A stretch of DNA of 64,000 nucleotides from Thinopyrum elongatum (Eukaryota > Streptophyta > Magnoliopsida > Poales > Poaceae). Of this stretch, positions 44,990 through 55,850 are shown in pieces; the first letter of the stretch is position 1; each line of letters opens with the position of its first letter. The position numbers and the translations under genes were made by a program. The notes under the pieces are model-generated. The model made no database searches and was not told the DNA's origin. It saw nothing but the letters and a program-made list of their open reading frames with translations. The stretch is from positions 50,285,381 to 50,349,380 of the forward strand of contig CM022302.1 in NCBI GenBank assembly GCA_011799875.1, in the 5' to 3' direction.

Positions 44990-47108
44990 TCACCGGCGCG
45001 GCGGGATGTAGTAGGGCTCATTGACTTTGACAATCTTGAGGAAGCGTCCGTAGGCCGCATGTTTAGCCAAAGTACTGGCCTTATGCTTCCTACCATATCC
45101 ATTGCCAGTGTCGATGGCATGCTGGATCAAGCCATCTATCCTGCCATTGATCACCTTGCAACAGAACGGGCAGCCAATTTTGCCAAAGAAACGGTACTTG
45201 ATATTGCCAGCAATCAGATGCCTCAGGGTGTAGCGGCTCTTGCTGTGCCTGCTGTCCATGCCATAGTCCACGTCCTCGTCATCCTCCAATGAATTAGTAC
45301 ACACATAAGAACTCAGCTAATCTATTCTGCTACATTGCTCTTAATTAAAATGTTTGGAAAGTACAGATGTGTAACATGACAACTATCTATTTGCTGGAAA
45401 TAAGGCGTATATGCACATACATAATTGAGCCAAAGAAATTGACATGCATAAATATGGACGGTGGAATAGTTGCATTGATAGATTAGTGCACAAGTAGTAC
45501 ATAATTAACACATGAAAGAATTCATGATGTGGCTTGGTTTAATGATACTTGATACTTGTTACAGGTATAATTCTGATTGGAATCAGAAAAATGGCTTCAT
45601 TATACTCCTCCATGGTACACACAAGGGGGGTTTGTTCTATCTACTGGAATCAAGAAACCATTATTCTTTCTGACAGCAGCAATACTACTTCTCCAACATT
45701 GTTAGACCCTGATAAGTTTCAGAAGGAAATTGATAAAGGAGCTATGGGCTACTATCTTTATCGCTTATCTTGTGACTCTGCTGATACCGATGATGAAAAT
45801 ACTTTGGAGGAACTTAACTTGGAAAAGGAAATGTTGTCATGCAAAACAAGGGGTTTTTTGTTCTATTTATTGGAATCAGAAAATGAATTTTAGTTTTAGG
45901 AATACAAGGGGTTTTTTGTTCTGTCTATTGCAATCAGAAAAGGAAATGTTGTCATGCAAAACAAGAGTGTCAAAGAAATAATAAAGTGGTCAAAACCAGA
46001 ATCTTACCAATTTAAACTGAATGTAGATGCATCGTATCATAGTTAAGAAGGAGATGTGTCGACGGGTGCTGTTTTAAGAGATCAATATGGAAACTTCCTT
46101 GCGGGTTCTTGCCCTTATATTCCAAATGCATCATCTGCCTGCTTGATGGAGGTGGTGGCAATGAAAGAAGGCCTATCTTTGGTAGCATCTGTAGGCTATC
46201 ATCAAATTATTGCAGAATCGGATTGCTTAGAAGTTGTTCAAGCTTGTAGTGGAGGTAACACATGGTGGAACGAAGGATCACCTATTTTTGCTGATTGTTT
46301 TGACCTAATTGTGGAGATAGGAGCTGCTGCATTTTCTAACTGTCCTCGGGAGGCCAATGGTGTCGCACATGAGATCACTAGAAATAGCTATGAGAATCAT
46401 CTATCTTGTATTTGGGTTGATTACCCCACTTCTTTCATTAATGTATCTCTTGTGAGCGATGTAAGTGTGCTTACTTAATCAATAAAGCATGTCGTGATGG
46501 AATCAGATAATGAATCTCTGTTTAGCAATACTAGGGGGTTTTTGTTATGTCTATTGGAATCAAAAAATGAATCAGATTCAAAAACCACCATCCAACAAGA
46601 AAATCTATGCTAGATTCCTACAATCCTACATAAGTACAACTAGCACGGCCATATGAAATTGATGCTCATCTACTTAACATGAAAAATCACAATGCCATGA
46701 AAAAACAGAGTACTTAAAAGAAAAAGAAATCTGATAAAAACAGAGTACTACCTCAGAGAGCTCGTCGATGGCATCCTCATCGAAGTCACTGCCCTTCCTG
46801 AAATCTTCATCAAATTCCTTTATCTTGTTCTCCTCGTACAACTCCTCGATTTGCTCATGCACCTTGTGCTTAAGCCCTTTCTTCTCCTCGTCCAGATCTT
46901 CCCTGACCTTCTCGTGCACAGGCTCGCCGACGGGTAGCTCGACGGCTGCGATGGCAGCGGGAGCAGGCACAGCAATTGCTGCACCGCCAGCCATCGCCGC
47001 TACGGCGGACTCAGCTGCTCCAACCGCGGCGGCATCCACGACAGCAGACTGCTCTGCTCCGATGGTTGTCTCCGGCTCGTCCGCCGCATCTTCACGCCCG
47101 CGCTTCAT
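44990..47108 (-). CDS. two-exon gene with zf-XS-type zinc finger (SGS3/FDM-related finger), about 216 aa
   Basis: Exon 1 is 46752-47108 (119 codons: MKRGREDAADEPETT, an Ala-rich stretch, then a charged helix with VHEKVREDLDEEKKG). It ends CTCTCTGAG|GTAGTA. Exon 2 is 44990-45283 (97 codons plus TGA), preceded by GGAG. Both are in phase 0. Exon 2 holds IGCPFCCKVINGR...LIQHAIDTGNGYG...LAKHAAYGRFLK, the Cys-Cys-His-His layout of the zf-XS domain. That domain sits next to the RNA-binding XS domain in SGS3 and FDM proteins of plant RNA silencing. No XS or XH domain is present, so this is a finger-only protein. No lesion is seen in either exon. The 1468-bp intron carries a foreign RNase H-like insert. 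Splicing is predicted, not shown. Confidence 0.65.
45600..46575 (+). pseudogene. RNase H-like fragment with flanking GTTTTTTGTTCTAT repeats, inside the zf-XS intron
   Basis: Opposite in direction to the host gene. From about 45990 a frame reads KWSKPESYQFKLNVDAS, meets a TAA at 46044-46046, and continues STGAVLRDQYGNF, MEVVAMKEGL, ESDCLEVV and PREANGVAHEI to a stop at 46476-46478. This is the plant RNase H-like domain (RVT_3 type) found at the C-terminus of LINE polyproteins or alone. The acidic residues in NVDAS, MEVVAMKEG and ESDC are kept. Imperfect copies of a unit containing GGGGTTTTTTGTTCTAT and TATTGGAATCAGAAAATGAA occur at about 45625, 45850, 45908 and 46533, on both sides of the fragment. 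Confidence 0.6.
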
Positions 47109-47340
47109 CGGCGGCCGACGACAGGAGGAGGGAGGTGTAGGAAGGGAGGAGGGTGGTGAGGAAGGGAGGAAGGTTTGGGAGAGGACGAGGTGGTATGGCT
47201 GGAGTGGGAGAGGACGAGGGTTTTCTACCCGATTTGGGGAAGAAAAGTACTGCTGTTGCCTCTTGGAGTTACCGAGGGGCCGAGGGGGACGATTTGTCTC
47301 ACCTACCTGGCCATTCCACATTCCATAGTGAGGACGCGTG
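47109..47340 (-). promoter_or_regulatory. GC-rich 5' region of the zf-XS gene
   Basis: About 230 bp upstream of the ATG at 47108 is rich in CTCC/CCTTCC on the minus strand, as in plant 5' leaders. The minus-strand frame stays open upstream of the ATG without another suitable start, so I kept the ATG at 47108. No clear TATA box was found. Confidence 0.3.
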
Positions 47341-48826
47341 TGGTCGTGGCGTCGTGCACCTCATGCGGTTTGCCGCGCGCCGTCGTTCCTACTGCTGACA
47401 CATGGACCCCAGCTTCGGGTAGTAATGATAGATGTGTCCCACATCTCAGAGACATACAGAGCAGAGAGGTAAATAAATTTCTTAAATTAGTGGGCGTAAT
47501 TTATGTAAAAAATGCAGCATCAGCCCAGCGGTTACACGCTCCCGATCACATATTGATGCCCCTGGTTCGGAACTCCTTGGGGCAGTTGATTAATCACACT
47601 TTTTTGCCTATGGGGTTTTAACATGTGGATCCCACATGTCATTCACACGCACACGCAGCACGTACAAACAAACTTGCCGGACATGATGTAAATGGACCCA
47701 AAAAAATTCTACATCTTTGTATCAATATGAGAAGCAAGCATGACTAGTTTGGTAAGGTTGTCGGCATTTGTATGGATTTTCTAAGGTCTTTGCATTGATA
47801 ATATGCTTAAAATACTTCTCGAAGGTGATGCAACATGCGCATGTTGTGGACCACTGGGGTGGCCATGCCCACTCACTGGAAAAATTTGGTGTCATTCTTA
47901 AGATGGCCAAAAATTGACCTCCTTCACCGGAGGCCGTTCGGGTAGGAGGTAAGGGTCCGTCTGGAAGGACGGGTTTTTCTCGACATGCTTCAAATGGACC
48001 TAAATTCTTTCTACACCCTTGTACCAACATGAGAAGCATCCATGACAAGTTCCATTGATTTTCGACGTTTTATGGATTTTCTAGGGTTTTCACGATGATA
48101 AAACCCTAAAATATTTCCCATCAGCGCCACCCTTCCCTCTGATCAGTGTGACCAGCATGTACTTAAGTTAGCATCAAGGCCATGAAAACAGGAATCAGAA
48201 CCGTATTTGATTTTGATCCCACACACACATGCACACACAACAGAATACAAATAAGATAACACAAATCACAGACTGCGGGTACTACAATTATCTGATTGAA
48301 CTTCTAATGCATAACAACTTCTGGTCTTCAAATACATCACATGAAATACGGACACAACTAGAAATGCAAAACAACTTCTAATGTTGAGGTTGAGCAAGGG
48401 ACTTTTATTGTGAGGCCCAGCATCTTCAGCAACCTATGCATGCTTCCACCTGTAGCATATAAGTAATTAAAAATTTCAGATTGAATACATTTGGTATTGG
48501 AAAAATGACAGTATGATAATTTGAAGATGACAAAGAAATCTATCACAACAACCGTAGGATACCAATTTGAATACAAAGTTCATAGAAATCAATGTTGAAT
48601 TAATAAGACCTTTGCAAGATGCAAAATCACTATTGTGATGAGAGTAAACAGAATGTAGGCCATAGCACCTGCAAGAAGCACTTACAGGAAGTGAAGCAAA
48701 AGGCTATACAGCACGGCAACATGAGTAAGCCAACATCCCTACTAAAATTATTTCAGTGCTTATGTCTAGTTTTTTTTAATCATTAGGAAACCCTAAATAT
48801 TTTAATGGGAGATCACCGACAAGGCA
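47341..48826. other. unassigned stretch with a 290-bp degenerate tandem duplication
   Basis: The segment around 47705-47830 (AATATGAGAAGCAAGCATGAC, TATGGATTTTCTA, GATAATATGC) recurs in altered form at about 48000-48125 (CATGAGAAGCATCCATGAC, TATGGATTTTCTAGG, GATAAAACCC). No gene is recognised. Small open frames lack coding character. Confidence 0.35.
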
Positions 48827-49110
48827 CTACTGAAATATTTCAGTGTCTACATGTCTGTACTGAAAGTGCACTACTAAAATATTTCAGTGGCTACGTGCGT
48901 GAACTGAAACTGCACTACTGAAATATTTCAGAATCTACAATTGCGTACAGAAATTGCAGTACTGAAATATTTCAGTGTCTACCCGTGTGTACTGAAATTG
49001 CACTACTCAAATATTTCAGTGTGAACCTGTCAGTACTGAAATTTCAGTACTGAAATATTTTAGAATCTTCAACTGTCTACTGAACTTGCAGTTTTCAAAT
49101 TTTTCAGTGT
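48827..49110. repeat. minisatellite of about 45-bp units built on the palindrome CTGAAATATTTCAG
   Basis: Five to seven units each carry CTGAAATATTTCAG or a one-base variant, followed by GTGTCTAC or a similar word, a variable segment and GTACTGAAATTGCACTA. The core is a perfect 14-nt palindrome. The last units decay (TTCAAATTTTTCAGTG). No gene overlaps it. Confidence 0.8.
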
Positions 49111-49431
49111 GTACCCAGAGTGTACCACTGTCTACAGAACTCGCAATACTCAAACATAATTTATTCTTTGCAACTAATTACGCTGCGATCCAGAGGCTAT
49201 GGATTGGAGTAGAAGTGCAGGTGAACATCAAATTCTACCACTACAATAATACAAATTTAGCCTAGGGTTCATATACATCATAATCCAGCCCGCAAAAGCA
49301 TGTACTCAAATCTTCATACAATTTATTGAGATTAAAATGACATCTAGCATTCCCTCACTAACCTATTATCATCACTACCAGCACGACTGTAAGCACGAGC
49401 AGTAGGAAGATTAGGAGTGTGGAAGCTTACT
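49111..49431. other. AT-rich spacer
   Basis: No ORF, repeat or promoter could be supported. It ends just before the GC-rich ORF region that starts at 49432. Confidence 0.3.
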
Positions 49432-49728
49432 CTAAACAACTGCACCGCCGCCGTTGAGACGAGGAGAGCAGCGAGGGAAGCGTGGAGAACGGCGGGGAAG
49501 CGAGGTCGCGACCACTGTCCTCCTTCTCTTGCGCTTCGGAGTCTCCGGTGACTCGGTTGGAGGCTGCACAATCTGCAACGGCACCTCGTGCACGGTGGCT
49601 TCCTGATCCAGTGGATGCTCCACCCTAGATCTGAACGCCCACCACCTCCGCCTGACCCACTCGTTGGGTGAATCCGTCTGCTCCATCGCCCAGAGGAAGA
49701 TCTCGATCTTTTGCATCAGTTGTGCGGG

Positions 49729-49768
<40 letters not shown>

Positions 49769-50150
49769 GGGGGGGGGGGGGGGGGGAAGGGGGGGGGGGG
49801 GGGTGGGGGAGGGGGGGGGGAAGCTTGTCCTCTTCTTCTTCGTCATTTCCTTGAGAGTGGCCATTGCCGTCCAGTTCATCTACCTTGTGTTGTCAAACCA
49901 AGAATGGATCTCCCTCAACCTGGCCATCTTGACCTGGTCGCCGCCGGCGATCTGCTCGATCTGCTGCTCCATCTTGATTCTTGCTTCGATGCAAGAGGGG
50001 GGGGGGGGGGGGGGGGATTGTGGAAGAGGAGAAGAGCAAAGTTGCGGCGGCGAGAAGGAGGAGATGGCTGCGGTGGATTTGGAATGCAGGAGAGGGAGGA
50101 GATGGCTGCGGTTCTATAATGGTGATGGAAGAGGAGAGGACCATGGCGGC
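49432..50150 (-). pseudogene. broken ORF with a long poly-C (poly-Pro) tract
   Basis: Read on the minus strand: from about 49975 the frame MEQQIEQIAGGDQVKMARLR ends at a TAG, then reads MNWTAMATLKEMTKKK. Next come about 90 nt that are nearly all C (49730-49820), coding for proline in any frame. In another frame it continues MQKIEIFLWAMEQTDSPNEW and a nuclear-localisation-like PKRKRRR. A second C-run lies upstream (49997-50016). The frame after each run depends on its length, so the ORF is broken here or the run length is wrong in the assembly. The short charged N-terminal segment looks helical. Family not recognised; probably transposon-related. Confidence 0.4.
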
Positions 50151-50357
50151 GGTTTTGCATTGGACGAGAGGGCGGCGCGTGCAAATTTTTCCTATGACTA
50201 AAATGCCCCTAGATTAAAAGGTGTCCCCACATTGTCATTAGTACCGGCCCCACAAGTTTTAGTACTTTCGAATACTTTCATCCGAGTACTAGACAGTACT
50301 ACGTATGTGTGTGCCGTTATATTGAGACAAACCAACGGCTCAAAAAAAGCCTAATCA

Positions 50358-50800
50358 CTGTAAAACTTGTAAAAAAAGACAAGATCTCGCATGCCACATT
50401 TGGGACATGTACAGGAACGAACCCAACACTACCTGCAAGGTGTGCAGCGTAACTAACCCTCCTCTCGGTGGTCAATTTCTATTACTCTATTGAAGCACAA
50501 ACCACTACAACAATCTATGTACTCCATTAGAAACATTTATAGTAGCTAGATGAAGTCACCTTCCTTCTAGATAAAGAGGTACTCCTTTTGTAGCCGGTAG
50601 TTGCATCTTCAATTCTGGGTCAGGAATTCAGATAGAGTGACACTAGTAGAAAACAGGGTTTTGGTTCTGTCCAGATCAGAGCAATAGTCCCGGTCATGTT
50701 ACGAACCGGGACTAATGTGAGCATCAGTCTGATGTGGACTTAGTTCATGAGCACTAGTAAAGATCTGAACCAAATTAACTCATGCACTTATTTTCTTTAG
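50358..50800. repeat. dispersed segment, copy C
   Basis: Third, more diverged copy of the segment at 31400-31700 and 35255-35540 (CTCGCATGCCACATTTGG, CGGTGGTCAATTTCTA, TGAAGCACAAACCACTA, CAGATAGAGTGA). It is interrupted at 50641 by a CACTA end. Confidence 0.7.
50641..50747 (+). mobile_element. CACTA terminal fragment with filler DNA
   Basis: Begins CACTAGTAGAAAACAGGG, the CACTA terminus, and holds one subterminal pair (AGTCCCGG and AACCGGGACTAA). Instead of a second terminus it ends with CTGATGTGGACTTAGT (50729-50744), identical to 50947-50962 about 200 bp downstream. TGA lies just outside the left end (50638-50640) and at the right end (50748-50750). Paralogues A and B show the empty site. 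Confidence 0.7.
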
Positions 50801-52826
50801 TAAAAGGGAAACAAATATTTTTTTGTCTCTCAACTTTATCGATAGTTTAAAAATGATCTTTCACCTTTTAAACGAGAAAAATCTAGTCATTCAACTGTTA
50901 AAACCGGATACATTTCCTCCCTCGGGCCACCCTGGGTTGTTTTGGGCTGATGTGGACTTAGTATTCACCTTTTGATCATGTCACATCAGCGCCACGTCAC
51001 ATACATGGGTCCAACTCTCATTCTCTCTCTCTCCCACTCTCAACATGGGTCAGGGTGTCGGAGTTGTACATGCCGGTGGTATTTCTTCCGTCGTCGTCGT
51101 AGTTGACTAGTCAAAGAGCCAGTCTTTCAGGCTGTAGCATGACGGCTTCCATGCATGACCATCCAACGGACTGGACATTGTCGATCTCGTCAGAGCAAGA
51201 GCCACATACAATGGGTTGAAGGACTGTGCTCGCCGCGACATGCACATACATCAAGGAAGCTGATCGATTCCTCATGTGCAAGCTAACAATGCAAGCTAAT
51301 CCACGAAATATGGGTGACGTGAGTGATCTTCACGGTGACAGGATGGATGGTTGTAGCCATGCAAGCCATGGCGTCGGCGAGCATGCGTACATGGTGTCTG
51401 GCACGTGGACATCATTACAGCGTGTGGATGCGCGGGCGATTATGCATGGCCCCTGGGTGCAACTCGTTGGCGCAATGTTTGTTCAACCAATTTAGCTGGT
51501 GAGCCACTCATAGATTAGGTGGATGAGCTATGTAATATCGGGCTCGACCACTTGTGGTCATGTTTTTCCGTTTATATGTTTTACTTTTAAGCACTTGTTT
51601 TCTTTTTCGCGAATACACTTAGCACTGTATCATTTCATTGATAGAAGGGGAACAGAATTACAAGGGTGGTTTCCGACGACGTACACCAGCGGGCATCAAA
51701 GGAAACCAATAGAGAGCGGGGAGAGAGGTGGATGCTCAGCGCTGACTACACACTAGTTAGTTACGGGGATTAATGCGTCTAGCCCTTGGGCGCCCGCTCT
51801 TGCTCAGCAGCGGGCCTCGTCTTTGATGTCGCGGATGAGATAACATGGTTGTGTGCATCATGTGATGCAGAGGCGGGATACTCGTGACTTGAACTTATTT
51901 CATGTTAAATAATATGGTTGTGTGCATCATGTGATGCAGAGGCCGGGATACTTCCCTTTTCGAAAAATAAAACATGGTGTTCGGCATGGGGTACTACGGA
52001 GTGGCATTGTTTCCTCGCAGGGCCGCACCACATACAGAAACTATCCCCTCACTGCGCAGGGCCTCCATCTCCAGCACAGAGACGCCATGGATACCGGGCA
52101 AGAGTTGCTGTTCACGTACGCCGTCCTGCACAGGGATGCGGTGGACACCCTGGAAAGACGTGCTCGGCACACATGCCATCCAACACGGGGACACCATTGA
52201 CGCCCGACCCACAACGAAGCTGACCAGGCAGAGCCTCGCGGAGCAGATGGCCCATGATTCTTACGAAAGAAGGTGACCCTCGGTGCTGGCATGGACACGA
52301 TGGTGACCTACTGATCTGTGTCCGTGTGGTGGTGCAAGAGAGAAAGAAAATGAAGGTGAGGTAGATGATGGGGTGGCAAGTTCATCAACCAATACCGGGT
52401 CAACATCGGCACAAAACCACCCGCAGTGGCCCGAGAGATGAAAACTATCCTTTACCTTTAGTAAAATTATCCAAGTATACACCATCTTGAGCTATTAAGC
52501 TACTATCAATTGATTTCATTTGAGTCATCATGGTGAAAATTTAATACATTAAAGGCAAGACGGAAGAATCTTCAGGTTGAGATCTTTGATGCTTTGCTTT
52601 ACCTTCCACACAAGTGTGTCTCTGTGAATAGTGGGATGAATGCTATGCTGCACTCAAGAATTAAACGGACGTGAAGATTAAGAAAAAAATTGTGTCTAAT
52701 GAATAAGATATTTCTCAAGCATTTTACACACACTGATTTCATGTCACTTTTAGAAAAATGATGTATCCTGTAAACATGGTGAATTATACACTTAGAAATG
52801 TATACCTAGACTCATCAAAGATATCT
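50801..52826. other. gene-poor stretch with a 67-bp direct duplication
   Basis: ATGGTTGTGTGCATCATGTG plus the following bases to GGGATACT occurs at about 51845-51886 and again at about 51912-51952. The open frames between 51920 and 52300 overlap in several frames and none has recognisable content. I found no gene. Confidence 0.35.
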
Positions 52827-52843
52827 TCTTCCTTTTGTTTTTA

Positions 52844-53757
52844 ACGATAAAGGGTTTCCCCCAGCTTTATATTAAAAAGCAAACACCCGATACATCCGAA
52901 CATCCAGCTCGCTGGGGCCGCAGCACAGATAAGCCCAAAAGAAAAACAGAAGAAGAAAGAGAAATAAATGCCGACACCAGCAGATCAACGAAGAAAGGAA
53001 GACCGGCAATCGCTGCACCCTCCGAAGAAGTACCACCACGCTCCCAGCATCCCGAAGCGCCGCGCCCCAAGCAACACCCTCAGGAAGGAATGCGACGATG
53101 CCGCCGCTGTTGCCCGAACAAGTTCTAGGGTTTCTCCCGGTACGCGAGGGATAGTGGGGAAGGGGTATACCCGATGCCCCTCAGGAAGGTCGGACGGCAC
53201 CCACAGGCGTCATCGCATTGGTGTCGGACAGGCCGACAGGGGTTTCTCCCGACCCACAACCACAACCACCACCCCAGGCAGTTCGAGATGCACCACCCCC
53301 TCAGCCACCCACCAACTTGTGCCTCCACGATTACCGAACAACCCTCACCGCCTCACTGGAGCTGCCAACACGAGACCTGGAGAGGGAGAGGAGACATCGG
53401 CCACGAGAGCGAACACAACTCGACCGGAGGGAGGGGACAGCCTCCACCGCCGCAGCGGAGCCGACCGGACGCGGCGACGAGGACTTGCTGGGCCGCGACG
53501 GCCCGGCGGGGCCCACTTGGACCCGGACAGTCCTGTCACCACGCTGCAGCACGCTGACCAACGAAGTCCTCACCGCCCGAGACCGCCGCCACCACGCCAC
53601 CACCAAGGAACGCCGCTGCCGAACGCCGAGCCACCGGCCTGCCCCAACCCAGATGGGGCCCAAATGGGCCCAGATCTGTGCTGGGCGGGCGCCGCCAGCC
53701 ACGGCGCCACCGTGCCGCCCCACGGCCAACGGCCGCACTGCCGCGTCGAGAGCCACC
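52844..53757 (-). mobile_element. 914-bp LINE-type retroposon, 17-bp target duplication
   Basis: The insert is flanked by TCTTCCTTTTGTTTTTA at 52827-52843 and 53758-53774, a perfect 17-bp duplication. Such length variation-prone long duplications are typical of target-primed reverse transcription. On the minus strand the duplication starts TAAAAACAAAAGG, an A-rich start as L1-type endonucleases leave. The 3' end is on the left (GCTGGGGGAAACCCTTTATCGT region) and has no poly-A. The 5' end is on the right and GC-rich. No reverse transcriptase or endonuclease remains, so it is an internally deleted LINE or a SINE-like derivative. Open frames on both strands result from the GC-rich composition. 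Confidence 0.75.
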
Positions 53758-53774
53758 TCTTCCTTTTGTTTTTA

Positions 53775-54545
53775 TTGCATCAAAGGTTGGATATCTTCAG
53801 TCGGAAGGGAGGGGAGAAAGGAGAAATTGTTGGCGAGGACAATTGAGATGCTTGGCGCTGAGGAAGAACAACCCTGGATTGCAGGGTGGATCAATGTTTA
53901 TTTGTGGAAGTGTAAGCAACAAAATACAGTACTGCTCTTGAAATTATTTTAAAAATACTAAAAAATGATGATATAAGAGAAATAAGAAAAAAGGGACATG
54001 CAAGGTAACATTTCGAAGAAAAACATAACACAGCATGACCTTATACTTATATATCCGCGTCAACTTTGGCATCCTAGGCTGCTTCTAGTTGGGCTTAGCA
54101 AGCTTTTGTGTGCCGCATGCATGTGAGTTATGAAGGGAAAAAGAAAGCGCGAAGCTAGCTAGTGGAGATGGTGGTCCGTATTGAATTGTCGAAGCAATAA
54201 GCAATTGGCCAGTAGGACGTGACTATGCTTAAGCGAACACATTCGGTGACTTCTCCGTAGTATCGAGGGGCCAAGCCGCCGAGGAAGTAGATCGAGGTTG
54301 TCTTCCCACTCGGCGGTAGGGTGCAATGAGCCGCACGAGTCTCCAGATCTGTGCGTATCATTAGTGGCAACAATTATATTTCTGAGGTCTCCCATGCTCG
54401 TATTCGCGGCCACAAGAGTAGAAAATGAGTCATTTTACAGTGCATCCGGTCGATATGGACCGTCCGTCGGAGCCGATTCAACGGTCCAGATTCAATGTAA
54501 TACGCTGATGTCACATGTATTATACCAGAGGCCGAGGGGCATTTT
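53775..54545. other. unassigned stretch
   Basis: No recognised gene. Short open frames near 54155-54413 overlap on one strand and lack recognisable content. Confidence 0.3.
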
Positions 54546-55850
54546 CGGGAGAAAAAATATTTTGAACCGATCAGATTTTCCCTCTCAAATATTTGAAGGA
54601 TATTCTCGGTACCAATTTGAGGGGTATTTTCGGTTCGATTTTTATCCCGTTCGCTAGGGTTTATTCCTCGCCGCCGCTAGGGTTTTACTCCTCGCCGGCA
54701 GGATCTAGCCGCGCGTCGCGGCCCCTCCCTCCCTCCACCCCAATTCCCTCGCGATCTCGCACCACTTTTGCAACGAAGAACACGAGAGGAGGCGCACTGC
54801 CCTCCCCGCGGTGGCCGCCAGCGAAGATTCGGCACCATCCCACCTCCCAGTCCTCCATGCGGGTGCCTATAGCCACAAGGTTATAGGCAACCTCTTTCCC
54901 ACACCTCACTTGGTTGTTTGCGTCCTCTACATCACCTCTCCGCCATGGCCGCAGCTTTGATCTGGCCATGCATCTCGTCCGAAGGCAAGGTGGTTTGGTA
55001 TGGATCATGTTCTCGCTGCTGACGGGGTACTGCGGGACTGGATGAAGCCGGCCGGCCTCGACGGCCAGCCCCATTCGTCCAGCCCCGTCTGCAAGATCTA
55101 CGAACGTTCAATCGTTGCATTCATACACTTATACATTTAATTCAACCTTTATTCTTTCAATTTGGCTGATAGGTGAGATTTGGAGATCATGAGAGATGAT
55201 AATCTATTAATTTTGGAATGTACTATAAACAATTCATAGCTTATGTTGCTCAATATTTATGATGCTCGCTTCTTCTTGTGCAATTGCTGGACTGGGATCA
55301 ACAGACTTGGCATGTGCTTTATAAAAAAAATTAGATTCACATGGGATATCCACCGTTTGAAGATTAGTGTTAATTCTTATTATGATGTTTTAGCCTTGCT
55401 AAAGAGAGAGTAATGATCCTCGCAAAAAGCAGAGAGAAATGAATGAGCATTCGATTCTTGCATATGTTGCATTTCATTCATCCGTGTTTAGTTCTGTCCA
55501 ACGTTTGCTACATGACACATTTGACAAGGTGAGTACAACTAGTAATTTTTCCTCTGTTTTGCAGGGCTATGACAGAACATGCTATGTGATTCCTTGAGGC
55601 AGGATGGATGTACCATGGCCACCCCACTGTTCTCCTCAAGGTGATCCCTTCAATTCAGCCCACGCCCTACCATGCCACACCATCGTCGTTGCAGCACCTG
55701 CAGAGGCCCCCTATGGTACGTGCTTTACTCTTGTTATCCTATGCTCTCTTTTGTTGGCTTTGCGGCCTGCCTACGAGACATTGGCTGTGTCATTTCCTGG
55801 GATAACTGGGATTCCGTGTTGACTCATGCCGTATTTTTCCTTCTGTTGTG
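54546..55850 (+). other. possible leader and exon remnants of an unknown gene
   Basis: CGCTAGGGTTTATTCC and CGCTAGGGTTTTACTCC (54652-54690) are telo-box-like motifs (AGGGTTT) common in 5' regions of plant housekeeping genes. A CT-rich leader-like tract follows. Near 55563 a TTTTGCAG splice-site-like sequence precedes GGCTATGACAGAAC, followed by a TGA within 12 codons in that frame. I cannot join these into a gene model. Confidence 0.25.

Noticed and set aside
48827..49110. CRISPR-like array
   Set aside because: Regular spacing of a palindrome, but the spacers share sequence with each other and the genome is a plant; it is a minisatellite.
49664..50201. Glycine-rich protein ORFs on the plus strand
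   Set aside because: They are the reverse of the poly-C/poly-Pro tract; the minus-strand frame has the more protein-like sequence, and the glycine runs come from the homopolymer.
51226..51495. 89-codon ORF
   Set aside because: No recognisable domain, no promoter or splice context, and length within chance expectation for this composition.
52968..53952. Long plus-strand ORFs of 240-290 codons
   Set aside because: They run across the boundary of the 914-bp retroposon and overlap in several frames; GC-rich by-products of the insertion.
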